This document shows, piece by piece, positions 60,603 to 64,000 of a DNA stretch of 64,000 nt. A program made the position numbers and the translations under genes. Numbering within the stretch: position 1 is the stretch's first letter; the number at the start of each line of letters is the position of its first letter. The notes beneath the pieces were generated by a model. It made no database searches. It was not told the origin of the DNA and was given only the letters and a program-made list of their open reading frames with translations. Source of the stretch: Primulina eburnea (Eukaryota; Streptophyta; Magnoliopsida; Lamiales; Gesneriaceae); assembly GCF_022965805.1 (NCBI RefSeq), contig NC_133104.1:36066682-36130681 (forward strand), in the 5' to 3' direction.

Positions 60603-60949
60603 CAAACATATTGGATAAAATACTGGGAGTTGTATATATGGTCTTGACAATCTTCTTCCTTTGAGCTAGTTTTTGGAGTTGAGTTAGGTCCAAGTTCCAA
60701 TCTTAACATGATATCAAAGTCCGGGTTTCATCGTTATGTGTTGGGCTGCCTATAATTAGGCCACTCGTTCTGCCCATAATTAGGTCATTTGTAAAATTCA
60801 GGCTCCAGATGTTCATTCCTGGGCGTGAGGTGGGTGTGTTAGTTGTCCCACATCGGTTGGATAAAATACCTGGGAGTTGTATATATGGTCTTGGACAATC
60901 CTCCCCTTTTGAGCTAGCTTTTGGGGTTGAGTTAGGTCCAAGTTTTACA
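60603..60949 (+). mobile_element. TRIM (terminal-repeat retrotransposon in miniature)
   Basis: Two direct repeats of about 110 bases. The right one, 60837-60949, starts TGTTAGTTGTCCCACATCGG and ends CAAGTTTTACA. The left one, 60603-60708, has lost its first bases and ends CAATCTTAACA. Directly after the left repeat is TGATATCAAAGTCCGGG, a decayed Met-tRNA primer site. A G-rich GGGCGTGAGGTGGGTG precedes the right repeat. The internal region is only about 128 bases with no coding capacity, which defines a TRIM. Confidence 0.85.
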
Positions 60950-61099
60950 GGATTTATTCTAATTCTTTGGAATATTTACAAGAATAGCTAACCAAGGTTA
61001 GATAACATGAATAAAAAAGAACATATCAGTGTCCTAATATAAACTTATTATTCAAATTAATAGATTCCTATAAATAGTTCTGGATTTTTTAAACTCTCC

Positions 61100-61886
61100 G
61101 ACGATCTTATAGAGATCTAAAAGACAGTACAAAATTATGATATTCAGTTATATTATGTACCACATAAAATTGAGGAAATCTTTGAAAAACAAGAAAAAAT
61201 TGGAACATTAAAGGATATTCAAAAAAGAATAAAAAATTTAGAGCAACATCTAGTAAAAAGATCTCGGAAGGATTGTTAACATAATTATTTTGGTACTAAA
61301 ACTTTATACATCAAAGATGAAAGGTCAAGGTAATTCAAAACCTTTAACCGACAAAGAAAAAATGATCAGTCTAATTAAAACTATCTCAAAAAAAAAATTA
61401 AGCTGATGACAACTATATAAAAGATTGGTCTAAAAGATCTTCAAGACCTTACAGAATCTTTCGCGCATCACAAGGTCGTAGATCTGAAGAAGAATGCAAC
61501 AGGGGTTGAACCTCGGTCAATAACTTTGTCATCATCTCATTAACCGCCAAGGGAAAGTTTGGGATCTCATAATACAAATATAAGAGGACCCCAAACAAAT
61601 TTTCAAGTAGGTGGAGAAGCACTCCTAACGAGAACAAGGTCAAAGAGGAATCAATTTCTCTTACACCAAATACTCTATGGGAAGTCAGTTTTAGAACCAA
61701 TACATACTAATGAGGTTATGCTTAACTTTGATGTATTGAATTTTAGAAACAGAGAAGATCACTATGCGAATCGCAGCAGGCATACTTGATCTCAACAAAG
61801 AGTTATTTGTTAAAATTTTAGAAATGAGTTTGATGAGATTAGTTAAATCGTTTGAGACATTACTTGGGCAGAAACCAAAATGAGAT
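61100..61886 (+). pseudogene. unidentified retroelement-like coding remnant, part 1
   Basis: Short stretches in all three frames read like degraded protein (KIEEIFEKQEKIGTLKDIQK at about 61170; FRNREDHYANRS at about 61742), with many stops. Charged, coiled-coil-like composition. It continues after the solo LTR. It could be a coat/gag-type segment of a retroelement or endogenous pararetrovirus; I cannot decide from sequence alone and no catalytic domain is present. Confidence 0.35.
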
Positions 61887-62913
61887 TGTTGGAAACTTAA
61901 TTTCAGTTGTTTGACAAACTAATTGTTTAATTTATTGGACTAACTGATCAAATAGCTTGAAGTAACTGAACTACTGACAGTTGCCTAACTGAAGATTAAT
62001 GCGTAATTTATCGAAGGAAACTGAAACCAGCTGAACTGAAATTACGAAGACAACTGACTGATCGGAAACTGATCAGTTGATATATTTAGTTGTGAGCTTA
62101 CCAGCGATTGTTTATCAGCTGATCATTCAGCTGTATACATCATCTGTTGTTGAAAAGGATATTCAACCGACAACGGTACAAAGCAGACTGCAACTCATAG
62201 TAGAACGCCGCATTTCAGAGCTTACAGTGTACAAATGTCAGAGGAATATTGACGTGACAATCAACGAGTATAAAGATTCAAATTATATTTAATGTTACCG
62301 TGATAAGACTATAAATAGGTGAGAAGAGCAGTTGAGGAAATAATCAATCCATCTATTCTCTTAAACTTGTTGTTACCCTGCTGAAATCATCGCTCTTACT
62401 CAAGAATCAAAAAGCTCACACTTATCAAATTTATTTGTAGCATTTGAGGCTACCTTTCAAGCTTATAAGCACAAACTGTTTTGTTATTCATTTTATCTTC
62501 AAATAGATGAGTTGTGCGACGTTCAGTCGAAGAACTGTGAGATATTTTGTAAACTAAGAGTTTCAGTTTTGGCAGTGTTAAGTCCAAACTGAAGTGGGTC
62601 TGTACAAGTTTTGTATCGATCAAAGTTTTTTAGTGCATATCTTATCTTTGTGATATAAGAGGTGACGCAGGAGTAATTAAAATCTCCGAACATCCTTAAA
62701 TCTTTGTGTGGTCTTACTTCAGTTATTTATTCTATTTTTCAGTCAGTTTGTTTCCGCAACTGTTATCAGTTAAACTGATTTTTATTGACAGACAAGATTC
62801 ATAGTTTCAGTTCGTCAAAAAAATGATACTTCATTCGAAAATATTCTAAAATCGTGAGTGTTTATTCAACCCTCCCTTCTAAACACATCTCAACCAATCA
62901 ACCGATCCTAACA
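61887..62913 (+). mobile_element. solo LTR, Sirevirus-like
   Basis: 1027 bp, starts TGTTGGAAACTTAATTTCAG and ends CCGATCCTAACA, with perfect 5-bp duplications GAGAT at 61882-61886 and 62914-62918. No internal region or second LTR, so it is the product of recombination between two LTRs. It contains CTATAAATAGG (62310-62320, TATA box) and the module AAGAGTTTCAGTTTTGGCAG. Same family as 35851-36984. Confidence 0.9.
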
Positions 62914-63332
62914 GAGATAGTTGGGAGAATTACTATCATGTTTAAAGCACAATTTCTAGGGATACACTATTTTAGCAGTCAACACACATAGAAGAAAAAG
63001 AAATATATTCAAGCTAAGTATAATCTTGAATTACATGACATCTATTTGGTAGCTGAATATATTATATTATTAACTAAATATAGATGGAATTCGGTATCGA
63101 AGAAAATATAACAATGCAACTTTTCTTCTCCAAAATGCCAAGTCCCTAGAGAAAAATGCTAATTAAGGAATATTTCCTCGATAATCTAGATACTTTGGCA
63201 CGAAGAGCCCCTTTTCTTAAAGAAAAATTGGATGAATTGTGTTATATGACAACATTACAAAAGGATTACAAAAGATTAAGGGGTATTAATAAGAATACAC
63301 ATTTATGTTGTGTCAGAACATTTATGTTTAAG
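62914..63332 (+). pseudogene. unidentified retroelement-like coding remnant, part 2
   Basis: Resumes the sequence interrupted by the solo LTR. The frame 63156-63338 reads MLIKEYFLDNLDTLARRAPF and then a KEKLDELCYM...CC-type end, which looks like real protein rather than chance; upstream frames are broken. No function is assigned. Cys pairs near the end could belong to a nucleocapsid-like protein, but this is speculation. Confidence 0.4.
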
Positions 63333-64000
63333 TGTTAACAAATGATTCAAGGCAAAACTGGTGTAAGCTAAACTGAACTACTATATCCGACTCATCAGAA
63401 CCAAACGGAACTGACTATGCCCACAAGCTAAACTGGTTTACCTGATCTGTACTAGTCAAAACAAAATTGACTCGGATTAATTTGAATTATATCAAAGCAC
63501 GTTTTGAAAAGTTATTAGTTTAGAGATCTTTATTCATTCTCAAGGACATCAGTTTACACCAGGGCTTAACTGATTATTGGATAATTTTTTCCGTACTTTG
63601 ATGTCATGGCTTAATCCAACCGTGCTACAATTTTGTATGGATGTCACATAATGATGACCTAGACAAAAAGCAGCAACAACTATCATTATTTGGAACGCAT
63701 CCTTTTTGAGTTTGTGACCGTTGCAGCTTGAAGTTTATAAATAGAGATGCATATCAGTTGAGCAAAAAAAAAAACCTACATTACAAAAGTTTACATAGAC
63801 AGACATCTAATTCAAGCTTACAAGCAAAACTGATCATCCACTCAAGCACACTTTACATAATTTTATCTGATCATTAAGGATCATCAAGTGTTATGAGAAT
63901 TCTTTGTAATTTATTTTATTCGAGAACAATTTTATAATGTTTCTTCGTTAAGTTGAGTAGACTAAGAGTTTCATTTGTGGGAATATTAAGTCCAAATTGA
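63333..64000 (+). mobile_element. partial Sirevirus-like LTR at the window edge
   Basis: Starts TGTTAACAAATGATTCAAGG after TTAAG. It contains TATAAATAGAGATGC (63736-63750) and the module AAGAGTTTCATTTGTGGGAA at 63969, the same module found in the other Sirevirus-like LTRs. It is cut by the window end, so whether a full element follows is unknown. Confidence 0.65.

Overview
The window looks like eudicot nuclear DNA, probably Lamiales. The evidence is two intron-rich plant genes in an AT-rich, transposon-filled background. A post-pol ORF of a type I associate with Lamiales/Gesneriaceae retrotransposons supports this, but that last point is recollection and was not searched. No bacterial, organellar or CRISPR features are visible.

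Two host genes are intact, both on the minus strand. (1) 21298-29189 encodes a PH-RCC1-FYVE-BRX protein (PRAF family). Nine coding exons give a 1101-residue frame. (2) 56976-59797 encodes signal peptide peptidase, an intramembrane aspartyl protease. Eleven coding exons give 341 residues and keep the YD, GLGD and PAL motifs.

Almost everything else is layered transposable elements. 1-2228: 3' part of a Sirevirus-like Copia element with its LTR. 2229-3300: possible minus-strand remnant of a Sirevirus post-pol ORF. 3330-6940: Athila/Tat-like Ty3 remnant with a long LTR carrying GC-rich hairpins. 6950-about 19960: a three-layer nest, in which a decayed Copia element is interrupted by a long LTR-like unit (10331-19640), itself interrupted by a complete but internally deleted Tekay-type chromovirus (13539-19477, target duplication CTTTA). 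19641-21297: LTR tail, a fold-back element and the gene's downstream region. 30124-32978: a hAT-like element containing a Mutator-like fold-back element (30640-32446), which holds a further insertion. 33047-33887: a second hAT-like element. 35560-51331: a minus-strand Sirevirus-like element, truncated, whose post-pol ORF is split by an 11.4-kb plus-strand Sirevirus-like element (37322-48744, target duplication TTCTG). 51830-52624: an inverted relative of the hAT-like element that lacks the Mutator insertion, so it serves as an empty-site control. 53500-56970: MITEs and an Athila LTR relic. 60603-60949: a TRIM. 61100-63330: an unidentified coding remnant split by a solo LTR (target duplication GAGAT). 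63333-64000: the start of another LTR.

The most informative signals are the perfect target-site duplications, which order the insertions, and the internal empty-site evidence for the Mutator element. Also notable are a deletion-made gag/RT fusion in the Tekay element and a 607-codon post-pol frame that stayed open next to a heavily broken gag-pol.
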